From the NCBI GenBank assembly GCA_002404155.1, contig DHJC01000088.1:77883-97366 (forward strand): 19,484 bases of DNA, read 5' to 3'. The notes beneath the pieces are model-generated. The model did no database searches. It was not told the origin of the DNA and worked only from the letters and a program-made list of their open reading frames with translations. Each line of letters opens with the position of its first letter. Position 1 is the first letter of the stretch. Shown here one piece after another: positions 1 through 6,363 of this stretch. Both the position numbers and the translations under genes were made by a program. This DNA comes from Chloroflexi bacterium UBA4730. GTDB lineage: Bacteria > Chloroflexota > Limnocylindria > P2-11E.

Positions 1-632
1 CGCAGCTGGTTGATGAAGATCACGGTCGTCTTCGTCTTCGAGATCGTTCCGGTGAGCTTCCGCAGCGCTTGGCTCATCAAGCGCGCCTGCATGCCCACAT
101 GCGAGTCGCCCATCTCGCCTTCGATCTCAGCCTTCGGCACGAGGGCCGCCACCGAATCGACGACGACCAGATCGACCGCCCCGCTCCGGACAAGCGTGTC
201 GACGATCTCGAGGGCCTGCTCGCCGTTGTCGGGCTGCGAGATGAGGAGCTCGTCCGTGTTCACGCCACAGATCCGGGCCCAGCCGGCATCGAGCGCGTGC
301 TCCGCGTCAATGAAGGCCGCGGTCCCACCGCTGCGCTGCACGGAAGCGACGGCATGCAGCGCGAGCGTGGTCTTTCCCGACGCTTCTTGGCCGTAGATCT
401 CGACGACCCGGCCGCGCGGATAGCCGCCGACGCCGAGCGCCAGATCGAGCGCTAGGGAGCCGCTCGGGATGACGTCGATGCCCTGGGTGCCTTCGGCCCC
501 GAGCTTCATGATGGAGCCCTTCCCGAACTGCTTTTCGATCTGGAGGATGGCCGCGTCGATGGCCTTGGTCTTCTCGCTCAACTTCTTGGACCCCTCGGAT
601 GACAACGGCACAGACTTGCCCGGCACCGCCAC
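1..632 (-). CDS. recA: Recombinase RecA (N-terminal 210 residues; cut by window edge)
   Basis: RecA is the DNA-dependent ATPase that forms filaments on single-stranded DNA, drives homologous strand exchange and triggers LexA self-cleavage. The visible part begins with the N-terminal helix (KTKAIDAAILQIEKQFGKGS), followed by a Walker A loop GQEASGKTT at about residues 81-89 (the more usual form is GPESSGKTT), DAEHALD, Walker B-like LVVVDSVAAL, the MGDSHVGMQARLMSQALRKL segment and INQL before the edge. The C-terminal part lies outside the window. The start is a GTG at 630-632; a second in-frame GTG at 624-626 is possible. The upstream small gene stops only 2 nt before it, and AAGAGAAG-like purines in that gene's last codons could serve as ribosome-binding site, so recA is probably second in a two-gene transcript. 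Identification is certain; the exact start is less so. Confidence 0.97.
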   Translation of the reverse strand, partial: MAVPGKSVPLSSEGSKKLSEKTKAIDAAILQIEKQFGKGSIMKLGAEGTQGIDVIPSGSLALDLALGVGGYPRGRVVEIYGQEASGKTTLALHAVASVQRSGGTAAFIDAEHALDAGWARICGVNTDELLISQPDNGEQALEIVDTLVRSGAVDLVVVDSVAALVPKAEIEGEMGDSHVGMQARLMSQALRKLTGTISKTKTTVIFINQL

Positions 633-634
633 CG

Positions 635-787
635 CTAGAACTTCTCTTTGCGCTTGGGTTTGATGACCTCGAAGGCCATCGGATTCACGGGGGCGACGGT
701 CCCGTGCCTCTTGAGCTCCTTCTCGAGCTGCTCTTTGGACTTCTTCTTGGCCTTCTTGCCGCCGGCGTCTCCACCACCAGTGGGCAT
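635..787 (-). CDS. Small Lys-rich protein of unknown function, upstream of recA
   Basis: This gene encodes 50 residues starting MPTGGGDAGG, then a very basic stretch KKAKKKSKEQLEKELKRHG and a C-terminal half NPMAFEVIKPKRKEKF. I do not recognise a family. The basic, helix-prone middle could bind nucleic acid or ribosomes, which is inference only. The open frame extends 14 codons further upstream, but the ATG at 785-787 is preceded by GGGAGG at 795-800 with 7 nt spacing, one of the strongest Shine-Dalgarno sites in the window, which fixes the start and argues that it is translated. It ends 2 nt before the recA GTG, suggesting co-transcription and perhaps translational coupling. There is no signal peptide or membrane segment. 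Confidence 0.75.
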   Translation of the reverse strand: MPTGGGDAGGKKAKKKSKEQLEKELKRHGTVAPVNPMAFEVIKPKRKEKF

Positions 788-794
788 GTGTCTC

Positions 795-800
795 CCTCCC
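795..800 (-). promoter_or_regulatory. Strong Shine-Dalgarno of the small gene before recA
   Basis: On the minus strand this reads GGGAGG within AGGGAGGGAGA, 7 nt before the ATG at 785-787. It decides between the short 50-residue and the longer 64-residue reading of the gene. Confidence 0.8.
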
Positions 801-824
801 TGAACCCGCGCTGGAAGCACATCG

Positions 825-830
825 AGCATA
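825..830 (-). promoter_or_regulatory. Putative extended -10 promoter of the small gene-recA unit
   Basis: The minus strand reads TGCTATGCT, an extended -10 (TGn plus TATGCT). A start of transcription near 818 would leave a leader of about 30 nt carrying the Shine-Dalgarno at 795-800. No TTGACA-like -35 is visible at the usual distance. The element overlaps the region used by the divergent promoter of the adenosyltransferase gene. Confidence 0.5.
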
Positions 831-848
831 GCAGCGGGAACGCGTGCC

Positions 849-854
849 TAGACT
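849..854 (+). promoter_or_regulatory. Putative -10 (TAGACT) for a leaderless adenosyltransferase mRNA
   Basis: TAGACT is followed by 7 nt and then the ATG at 862. A transcript starting at the usual distance from a -10 would begin at or next to the ATG, giving a leaderless message. No Shine-Dalgarno precedes that ATG and no clear -35 is seen. Confidence 0.45.
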
Positions 855-861
855 TGCGCGG

Positions 862-1416
862 ATGCCCGATGCGAAGCGTCAAGCGCGCGTCACGACGAAG
901 ACCGGTGACCGCGGCGAGACCTCGCTCTTCGGTCCGGGCCGGATCCGCAAGACCGACCCACGCATCGAGGCGCTCGGGGACCTCGACGAGACCCAATCGG
1001 CCATCGGCGTCGCCCGCGCGATCGCGTCCGGCTCGATCGCCGAGATCCTCATCGAGCTGCAGCGTGCGCTGTACGTCGCGATGTCGGAGATCGGGACGCC
1101 CGAGACCGACCGCGCGCGGCTTCCGAAGCGCATCGACGCGACGTCCGTCGCGGAGCTCGAGGAGCATGCCGCGGCGGTGCGGGCGACCGTCGATATCGCG
1201 GCGCGATTCATCATCCCCGGCCAGGACGAGCTGTCGGCGCGCCTGGATCTCGCGCGCGCAGTCTGCCGGCGGGCGGAGCGGCGGGTCGTCGCGCTGGCCG
1301 ACAGCGGACAGATCGATGGCGAGCACCTGCTTCCGTGGCTGAACCGGTTGTCGGACGTGCTGTTCGTGCTGTCGCGAGCGGTCGAGCCAGGCGCGCGCCC
1401 GGCCCGCGAGGATTAG
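862..1416 (+). CDS. ATP:cob(I)alamin adenosyltransferase, PduO/MMAB type
   Basis: This enzyme transfers the adenosyl group of ATP to cob(I)alamin, giving adenosylcobalamin for B12-dependent mutases, dehydratases or reductases. The 184-residue protein is a full-length PduO-type domain. It has TKTGD at residues 12-16 near the N-terminal ATP site, DLDETQSAIGVAR at 40-52, and the C-terminal signature RRAERR at 136-141 followed by LNRLSD at 160-165. I chose ATG 862 because family members begin just before TKTGD and because a -10-like TAGACT sits 7 nt upstream; a GTG at 844 would add six residues. It is the only plus-strand gene in the left third of the window. It converges with the DUF59 gene, with 1 nt between the stop codons and no visible terminator. 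The cobalamin-dependent partner is not in this window. Confidence 0.93.
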   Translation: MPDAKRQARVTTKTGDRGETSLFGPGRIRKTDPRIEALGDLDETQSAIGVARAIASGSIAEILIELQRALYVAMSEIGTPETDRARLPKRIDATSVAELEEHAAAVRATVDIAARFIIPGQDELSARLDLARAVCRRAERRVVALADSGQIDGEHLLPWLNRLSDVLFVLSRAVEPGARPARED

Positions 1417-1417
1417 C

Positions 1418-1717
1418 TCAGCGCAGCCAGGGCGGCGCTTCCCACTTGTCGGGGAGCACCGTGACCTTCACCGGCATCTCCGCGGCCTGCTCGGACACCG
1501 ACTGGATCTGGTTGATCAGCATCGGCCCGTACGGGCAGAACGGCGTGGTGAGGACCATCTTGACCTCGGCTTCCTCGTTGGCGAACACGACCTCGCGGAT
1601 GAGGTCGAGGTCGATCACCGAGAGGCCGATCTCGGGATCGAGCACAGCCTGGAGCGCGTTCAGGACCTTCTCCTGCTTTTCGGCGTCGGAGACGATGGGG
1701 GTGGTGTCTTCTGCCAT
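1418..1717 (-). CDS. MIP18/DUF59-family iron-sulfur assembly protein (SufT/PaaD-like)
   Basis: This is a 99-residue stand-alone MIP18-like (DUF59) domain. Relatives such as SufT and PaaD assist iron-sulfur cluster assembly or transfer to client proteins in the cytoplasm. Visible marks are DPEIGLSVIDLDLI at about residues 27-40, the usual DPE(I/L)...(I)xDLGLI pattern with Asp for the Gly-containing position, and TTPFCPYGP around 57-65, whose Cys matches the conserved cysteine of the family. It ends APPWLR, as many DUF59 proteins end with a W-P/W motif. The ATG at 1715-1717 lies inside the 3' end of the GT87-like gene, in another frame (58 nt overlap), so translation is probably coupled. The client is unknown; no suf or nif genes are present here. 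Confidence 0.88.
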   Translation of the reverse strand: MAEDTTPIVSDAEKQEKVLNALQAVLDPEIGLSVIDLDLIREVVFANEEAEVKMVLTTPFCPYGPMLINQIQSVSEQAAEMPVKVTVLPDKWEAPPWLR

Positions 1718-2847
1718 GGCCCCATTGTCGCACCCCGCGGTGCGCTGACCGTCGCGAGCAGGGCAGCGAGGGCCGGAACGACGGCATTCAGGGTGTCGCT
1801 GCGGCTGTCGAAGCTGATCGCGAAGATCGCCCAGGGCACCAGGATCGCTGCGCTCACCAGGCCGGCAAGGAGTAGCCGACGCCGCCGGGAGTCCGACCGC
1901 GCCGCCGCGGCGGCGATGACGGCCCACGGCAACACGAGGAAGAGGTGGTCGTAGCTGTAGGCGTACGGCACCGCGAAGAGCGAGACCGCGATGGCGATCG
2001 CGCCGTACGTCGCGCGGTCGATCCGACGCCCGCGTGCGAGCAGCGCGACACCCGCGATCAGCACGGCGATGAAGACGACCGCGAAGCGCGCGTCGCCGAA
2101 CAGCAGGGTCGCGAGCCCCGCCGCGGTCGGCAGCGGCCGCGCGATCTCCGCCCGGTTCGTGGTGAGCTCGCGCAGCCATTCGCCCAGCCAGGCCGGGAAC
2201 GCCCCGACCGACGCCGCGGCCAGGACCACGAGCGCCGCGATGGTCGACCGGACGTATCGCACGTCCGCGCGCCACAGCAGCGCGGGCGCGTAGAGCCCGG
2301 CGAGCTGTGGCTTCAGGAACAAGAGCGCCGCGGCGACGCCCGCACGCGATGGTCGAGCGACCAGCGACAGGCCGAGCAGCGGCAGCAGCACACCGGTGAG
2401 CTGGCCGAAGGCGAGGACCTGGATGAACGAGAGCGAGCCCGCGGCGATCGCCGCGACCAGCAGCGCGGGCGCGTGCGTCGCGCGAATGACGAGCGCAATA
2501 CCGCCGATCGCCCCGGCCAGCAGCAGGGCCCCCCACACGCCGGCCGCAGCGTCGTACGGCAGCAGCGCAAGCGGCGCGAACGCGAGCGCGCTCCAGTACG
2601 GATACGCGAATGCACCGGGGCACGGCGCCTTCACGCCGCGTGGGTCCGCGAGGCGTGACGGATCGTCGGTCAGCATGGCCCACGTCGGGCCGTCGTAGGG
2701 ATCGACGCCGCGGATCACCGCGCTGCCGCCGTGATAGAAGCACCAGAGGTCGTGGTACCGCCATGAGCCGCCGACGTCGGCGAGCACAGGCCCCGCCGCC
2801 GCGACGAGCACCGCGACCGCGATCAGGCCGGAGGCGCGTCGTCCCAC
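1660..2847 (-). CDS. GT87-like polytopic membrane glycosyltransferase (DUF2029)
   Basis: This 395-residue protein is mostly hydrophobic, with roughly ten membrane helices by eye. After a first helix (LIAVAVLVAAAGPVLA) it has the motif YHDLWCFYHGGSAVIRG and VDPYD, matching the GT-C/GT87 family, in which an Asp in the first extracytoplasmic loop (here D33) is catalytic. Members use polyprenyl-phosphate sugars to mannosylate or arabinosylate lipids and glycans on the outer face. FLKPQ in the middle (the cytoplasmic loop pattern of these proteins) and SYDHLFL near the C-terminal half are also typical. The GTG start at 2845-2847 lies 25 nt inside ruvB, and the 3' end overlaps the DUF59 gene by 58 nt. 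The last residues, PPPSSPTPKSRRRS, are low-complexity and owe their sequence to that overlap. Sugar and acceptor cannot be told from sequence. Confidence 0.82.
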   Translation of the reverse strand: MGRRASGLIAVAVLVAAAGPVLADVGGSWRYHDLWCFYHGGSAVIRGVDPYDGPTWAMLTDDPSRLADPRGVKAPCPGAFAYPYWSALAFAPLALLPYDAAAGVWGALLLAGAIGGIALVIRATHAPALLVAAIAAGSLSFIQVLAFGQLTGVLLPLLGLSLVARPSRAGVAAALLFLKPQLAGLYAPALLWRADVRYVRSTIAALVVLAAASVGAFPAWLGEWLRELTTNRAEIARPLPTAAGLATLLFGDARFAVVFIAVLIAGVALLARGRRIDRATYGAIAIAVSLFAVPYAYSYDHLFLVLPWAVIAAAAARSDSRRRRLLLAGLVSAAILVPWAIFAISFDSRSDTLNAVVPALAALLATVSAPRGATMGPWQKTPPPSSPTPKSRRRS

Positions 2848-3866
2848 AACGTCGCACGCTGCGGCGGCGTGATGCCGAGGTGCCGGTACGCCCGCTCGGT
2901 CGCGATGCGGCCGCGGGGTGTCCGCTGGAGGTAGCCCTCCTGCAGCAGGTAGGGTTCGTACACGTCCTCGATGGTCTCGGTGTCCTCGCTCACGGCGGCG
3001 GCGAGCGTCTCGAGGCCGACCGGGCCGCCGGAGAACTTCTCGACGATGGCCGAGAGGAGCATCCGATCCACCGCGTCGAGGCCGACCTCGTCCACCTCGA
3101 GCGATCGCAGCGCCTCCTTCGCGACGGCGAGCGTGATCACACCATCGTGCTTCACCTGCGCGTAATCGCGGACGCGCTTCAGCCAGCGGTTCGCGATGCG
3201 CGGCGTTCCGCGCGAGCGGCGAGCGATCTCGGTCGCGGCCGTGGGCTCGATCGAGACCCCGAGGATCCGCGCCGAGCGCTTCACGACGAGCTCGAGCGAC
3301 TCGGGCGTGAAGAGATCGAGTCGGTAGGTCGCGCCGAAGCGGTCGCGCAGCGGCGAGCTGAGCCGGCCGATCCGCGTCGTCGCACCGACGAGGGTGAACC
3401 GCGGCACCGGAAGACGGAGCGTGCGCGCACCGGGTCCTTTGCCGAGGACGATGTCGAGGTGGAAGTCCTCCATCGCCGGATACAGCACCTCCTCGACGAT
3501 CCGCGGAAGCCGGTGCACCTCGTCGACGAACAGGATGCTCCCCGGCTCGAGGTTCGTGAGGATGGCCGCGAGGTCGCCGGCGCGCTCCATCGCCGGCCCG
3601 CTCGTCACGCGGATCGGGACGCCGAGCTCGTGCGCGATGACGGTGGCGAGCGAGGTCTTTCCCACTCCGGGCGGGCCATAGATGGCGACATGCTCGAGGG
3701 CCTCGTTCCGCCCCTTCGCGGCGTCGATGAGGATCCGCAGGTTCGCCTTCACCTTCTCCTGGTTGATGTACTCGTCGTCGGAGAGGCGCTGGGGCCGCAG
3801 GGTCGTCTCGAGGGTGTGCTCCTCTTCGCGCGCCGCCGGCGCGACGGGCCGCTGGACCGGGCTCAC
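2823..3866 (-). CDS. ruvB: Holliday junction branch-migration helicase RuvB
   Basis: RuvB is the AAA+ hexameric motor that, with RuvA, drives branch migration of Holliday junctions. The 347-residue protein has Walker A GPPGVGKTS (residues 64-72), Walker B DEVH (115-118), a sensor-1 GATTR (161-165), an arginine finger in LRDRFG at R174 and the C-terminal winged-helix ending LLQEGYLQRTPRGR...AYRHLG. The length is normal. Residues 31-36 read DEYINQ where most RuvBs have D(E/D)(Y/F)IGQ. The start is a GTG at 3864-3866 that overlaps the proS TGA as GTGA, so translation is likely coupled to proS. Neither ruvA nor ruvC is adjacent, unlike the common ruvCAB arrangement; recA lies about 2 kb downstream on the same strand. 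Confidence 0.98.
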   Translation of the reverse strand: MSPVQRPVAPAAREEEHTLETTLRPQRLSDDEYINQEKVKANLRILIDAAKGRNEALEHVAIYGPPGVGKTSLATVIAHELGVPIRVTSGPAMERAGDLAAILTNLEPGSILFVDEVHRLPRIVEEVLYPAMEDFHLDIVLGKGPGARTLRLPVPRFTLVGATTRIGRLSSPLRDRFGATYRLDLFTPESLELVVKRSARILGVSIEPTAATEIARRSRGTPRIANRWLKRVRDYAQVKHDGVITLAVAKEALRSLEVDEVGLDAVDRMLLSAIVEKFSGGPVGLETLAAAVSEDTETIEDVYEPYLLQEGYLQRTPRGRIATERAYRHLGITPPQRATLWDDAPPA

Positions 3867-5593
3867 CGGGCGGCCGCCTCGCGGGCCCGGCGCACGATGT
3901 CGACGAGGCGGTCGGCCGCGATGTCGTGCGGGACCAGCTCGGCCTCGGACGACGCCCGCGGCTTGAGCTCGACGCTCTTCGACTGGAGCGAGCGACGGCT
4001 GACCGTGACCCGGAATGGGATGCCGATGAGATCGGCGTCGGCGAACTTCACCCCCGCGGATTCGTCGCGGTCGTCGTACAGGACCTGCACGCCCTTCTCC
4101 TCGAGCGTGGCGACGAGCGCATCGGCGGCGGCATGGACCGTCTCATCGTTCATCGGCAGGCCAACCACGTGCACCTCGTACGGCGCGACGGCGAACGGCC
4201 AGATGATCCCCTTATCGTCGTGGCTCGTCTCGATGATCGTCTGCACCGAACGGCCGACCCCGATGCCGTACGAGCCGCCGACGAAGAGCTTGCGGGTGCC
4301 GTCCTCGGCAAGATACGTGGCGTTCATCTTCTCCGAGTAGTAGGTGCCATAGGCGAAGATGTTCCCCACTTCGACGCCGCGCTTCACCGCGAGGGGCGCG
4401 CCGCACGTCGGGCACGCGTCGCCTTCTATGACGTCGTGCAGGTCGACGCGCCGGTCCGCCCGTTCGGCGGTGAAGTCACGACCCAACGCGACGTCCTTCA
4501 GGTGCGTGTCCTTCTTGTTCGCTCCCGCGACGTAGCCACGCCCGGCGACGACGGCCGTGTCCACGAGGACGGGCGCGCCGAGCCCGACCGGCCCCACGAA
4601 CCCGGCCACCCCACCAGCTCTCGCGAAATCGGCGTCCCCGGCGAACTGCACGTCGCTCATGCCGAGGCGCTTACGGAGCTTCGCCTCGTTCAGGTTCCGG
4701 TCGCCGGGCAGCACCACCGCCACCGGCTTGCCGTCGCGGTCCTTCACCAACAGGGTCTTGAGGAACGCGCTCGCCGGAAGCTTCAGCGACGCCTGGAGCG
4801 CCTCAATGGTGGTCGTGCCCGGCGTCGCGATCTCGCTGCGGGCCGCCTTGGGGAACGGCTCGCTCGCGTCGTCGATCTTGCGGGCGGCCTTCTCGAGGTT
4901 CGCGCTGTAATCCCCGCGCGAGCAGATGGCGAGACGGTCCTCGCCGGCCTCGGTGAGCACCTGGAACTCATGCGCAACGTCGCCACCCATCGCGCCGGTG
5001 TCGGACTCGACGCTGATCGCGTCGAGGCTCATCCGACGGAAGATGCGGACGTACGCGCCGTGCTGCGCGGCGTAGGAGCGTTCGAGGCCGGCCTGATCCA
5101 TGTCGAAGGAGTAGGCGTCCTTCATCACGAACTCGCGCGTCCGCAGGAGGCCGGCGCGTGGCCGCGTTTCGTCGCGACCCTTCGATTGGAAGTGATAGAC
5201 CATCGCCGGCAGCTGGCGGTACGAGAGGATCTCGTTGATCGCGTGCAGATGGACGACCTCCTCGTGCGTGTAGCTGACCATGAACTCGCGGCCGTTGTGG
5301 TCCTTCGTCCGGAAGGTGATGGGCTCGAGGAGGTCCCAGCGGCCGGTCGTCTTCCAGACCTCCGCGGGCGTCAGGACCGGCATCTCCATCTCCTGGCATC
5401 CGATGCGGTCCATCTCCTCGCGGATGATCTGCTCGACCTTCTTCGCCACCCGGAACCCGAGCGGCAGCCACGTATACAAGCCTGCCGCAAGCGGTCGCGC
5501 GATCGCGGCGCGGAGCATGAGCTGATGTCCCGGCGTCTGGGCCTCGGATGGCGGCTCGCGGAGGGTGCGGCCGAACAGCCGCGACATGCGCAT
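3863..5593 (-). CDS. proS: Prolyl-tRNA synthetase (bacterial type, with editing insertion)
   Basis: ProRS charges tRNA-Pro in the cytoplasm. The 576-residue protein is the bacterial class II form. Motif 1 surrounds LPLGFRVAKKVEQIIREEMDR, motif 2 is GRDETRPRAGLLRTREFVMKD (about 139-159), the INS editing domain fills about 225-390, and motif 3 is GSYGIGVGR near 438-446, followed by the anticodon-binding domain with LPMNDE and YDDRDES. A CPTCG sequence sits before GVEVGNIFAYGTYYSEKMNA. ATG 5593 and ATG 5587 are both possible starts; GACAAT lies 6 nt before the first. The 3' end overlaps ruvB (GTGA). In many bacteria proS follows ispG; here a pentapeptide-repeat gene and a bactofilin lie between them. 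Confidence 0.98.
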   Translation of the reverse strand: MRMSRLFGRTLREPPSEAQTPGHQLMLRAAIARPLAAGLYTWLPLGFRVAKKVEQIIREEMDRIGCQEMEMPVLTPAEVWKTTGRWDLLEPITFRTKDHNGREFMVSYTHEEVVHLHAINEILSYRQLPAMVYHFQSKGRDETRPRAGLLRTREFVMKDAYSFDMDQAGLERSYAAQHGAYVRIFRRMSLDAISVESDTGAMGGDVAHEFQVLTEAGEDRLAICSRGDYSANLEKAARKIDDASEPFPKAARSEIATPGTTTIEALQASLKLPASAFLKTLLVKDRDGKPVAVVLPGDRNLNEAKLRKRLGMSDVQFAGDADFARAGGVAGFVGPVGLGAPVLVDTAVVAGRGYVAGANKKDTHLKDVALGRDFTAERADRRVDLHDVIEGDACPTCGAPLAVKRGVEVGNIFAYGTYYSEKMNATYLAEDGTRKLFVGGSYGIGVGRSVQTIIETSHDDKGIIWPFAVAPYEVHVVGLPMNDETVHAAADALVATLEEKGVQVLYDDRDESAGVKFADADLIGIPFRVTVSRRSLQSKSVELKPRASSEAELVPHDIAADRLVDIVRRAREAAAR

Positions 5594-5794
5594 CGGCGAA
5601 TTGTCGGTGAAAGGCAGGCTGGCACGCTTTGCGCTTGGCGGTGCCGAGCTAGGCGGCGACCACCAGCTGCCGCCGGCCGCACCGCCCGCACCATGGCGGG
5701 ACCGTCCAGCAGGAGATCCGCCTCGAGCGGGAGCTCGACGAACGCGAGGCCGGCCGGAGCGAGTCGGACCGCTGGGCCGTGACCCTCTGCGGCG
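5594..5794. other. 201-nt gap between bactofilin and proS, no convincing gene
   Basis: This is the largest non-coding stretch in the window. It contains GGCAC and GTGCC arms separated by 15 nt (about 5621-5645), a weak hairpin without a T tract. One minus-strand frame reads like protein (GHGPAVRLAPAGLAFVELPL at about 5722-5781) but lacks a start codon and runs on out of frame into proS. It may be a decayed coding remnant or chance in GC-rich DNA. Confidence 0.4.
5600..5605 (-). promoter_or_regulatory. Possible -10 (GACAAT) close to the proS start
   Basis: The minus strand reads GACAAT, 6 nt before ATG 5593, sharing four of six bases with TATAAT. No Shine-Dalgarno is seen before that ATG. The spacing would give a leaderless transcript, as at several other unit heads here. 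No -35 is evident. Confidence 0.3.
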
Positions 5795-6304
5795 CTAGGA
5801 CTTCGCTTCGGAGGCGGCCGCCGGGGTCTCGCGATCGCGGCGGTTGAGCGTGACCAGGTTCGAACCGGCGGACTCCATCTTCGCGGCGCCGTCGAACATG
5901 ACGCCCTTCTCGACCATGAACGACGGCGTCGAGACGTCGCCCTTCACGCGGGCGGGCTTGTGGAGCTCGACCATCTCGGTCGCTTTGATGTTGCCGTTGA
6001 CCTCGCCGTTCACCACGATGGAGCCACAGGTGATGTCGGCGGTGACCTTCGCGCCCTCGCCGATGATCAGCATGTCGTTCGTACTGATCTCGCCGGTAAA
6101 GGTGCCGTCGATCCGGACGGTGCCTTCGAAGGTCAGCTTGCCGTCGAACTGCGAACCGCGCCCGAGGAGCGCGTTCAACGATCCGTCGGCCGGCGCCTGC
6201 TTCGTACGCTCTTGCATCGGTACCTCCTGTGGGGTCCAGACTGGTTTCGGCTCGCGAGGCGACTCATCTGGCGCGGGATCGGTCTTGCTGCCTGTTCTGA
6301 ACAT
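5795..6304 (-). CDS. Bactofilin family cytoskeletal protein
   Basis: Bactofilins form nucleotide-free beta-helical filaments at the membrane and organise cell shape or envelope enzymes. The protein is 169 residues long from the first ATG. It has a Pro/Glu-rich N-terminal tail, then the DUF583 core beginning LLGRGSQFDGKLTFEGTVRI and continuing DGTFTGEI, LIIGEGAKVTADI, SIVVNGEVNGNI and TEMVELHKPARVKGDV, and a short polar C-terminal tail. Two starts are plausible. ATG 6304 has AAGGGGG 5 nt upstream and gives an MF- N-terminus like many bactofilins, while ATG 6217 has a perfect AGGAGG 5 nt upstream and gives 140 residues. Its position between ispG and proS, and the M23 peptidase about 2 kb away, are compatible with an envelope role, but no direct link is shown. 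Confidence 0.92.
   Translation of the reverse strand: MFRTGSKTDPAPDESPREPKPVWTPQEVPMQERTKQAPADGSLNALLGRGSQFDGKLTFEGTVRIDGTFTGEISTNDMLIIGEGAKVTADITCGSIVVNGEVNGNIKATEMVELHKPARVKGDVSTPSFMVEKGVMFDGAAKMESAGSNLVTLNRRDRETPAAASEAKS
6223..6228 (-). promoter_or_regulatory. Perfect Shine-Dalgarno before an internal bactofilin ATG
   Basis: The minus strand reads AGGAGG, 5 nt before the in-frame ATG at 6215-6217 (protein start MQERTKQ). This is stronger than the AAGGGGG at 6310-6316 before the first ATG, so the internal start may be the main or a second start. Confidence 0.7.
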
Positions 6305-6363
6305 TGAAGCCCCCTTGTCGCTGGCGTTACCGGGGCAACGCGGCGGAGAGTCGGATGGTACGG

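Noticed and set aside
788..861. LexA/SOS box in front of recA
   Set aside because: I looked for a palindromic GAAC/GTTC-type operator and found none convincing by eye.
3866..3866. Missing ruvA/ruvC as a sign of a broken ruv operon
   Set aside because: ruvB is commonly separate from ruvA and ruvC in several phyla; the window cannot show whether they are elsewhere.
2610..4340. 576-codon plus-strand open frame
   Set aside because: Arg/Asp-rich composition and position opposite ruvB and proS mark it as a shadow.
5621..5645. GGCAC...GTGCC inverted repeat as a terminator after bactofilin
   Set aside because: Five-base arms with a 15-nt loop and no T tract; too weak to call.
3926..5782. 618-codon open frame on the plus strand
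   Set aside because: It is the antisense shadow of proS; high GC keeps the opposite frame open. The minus-strand product is an unmistakable prolyl-tRNA synthetase.
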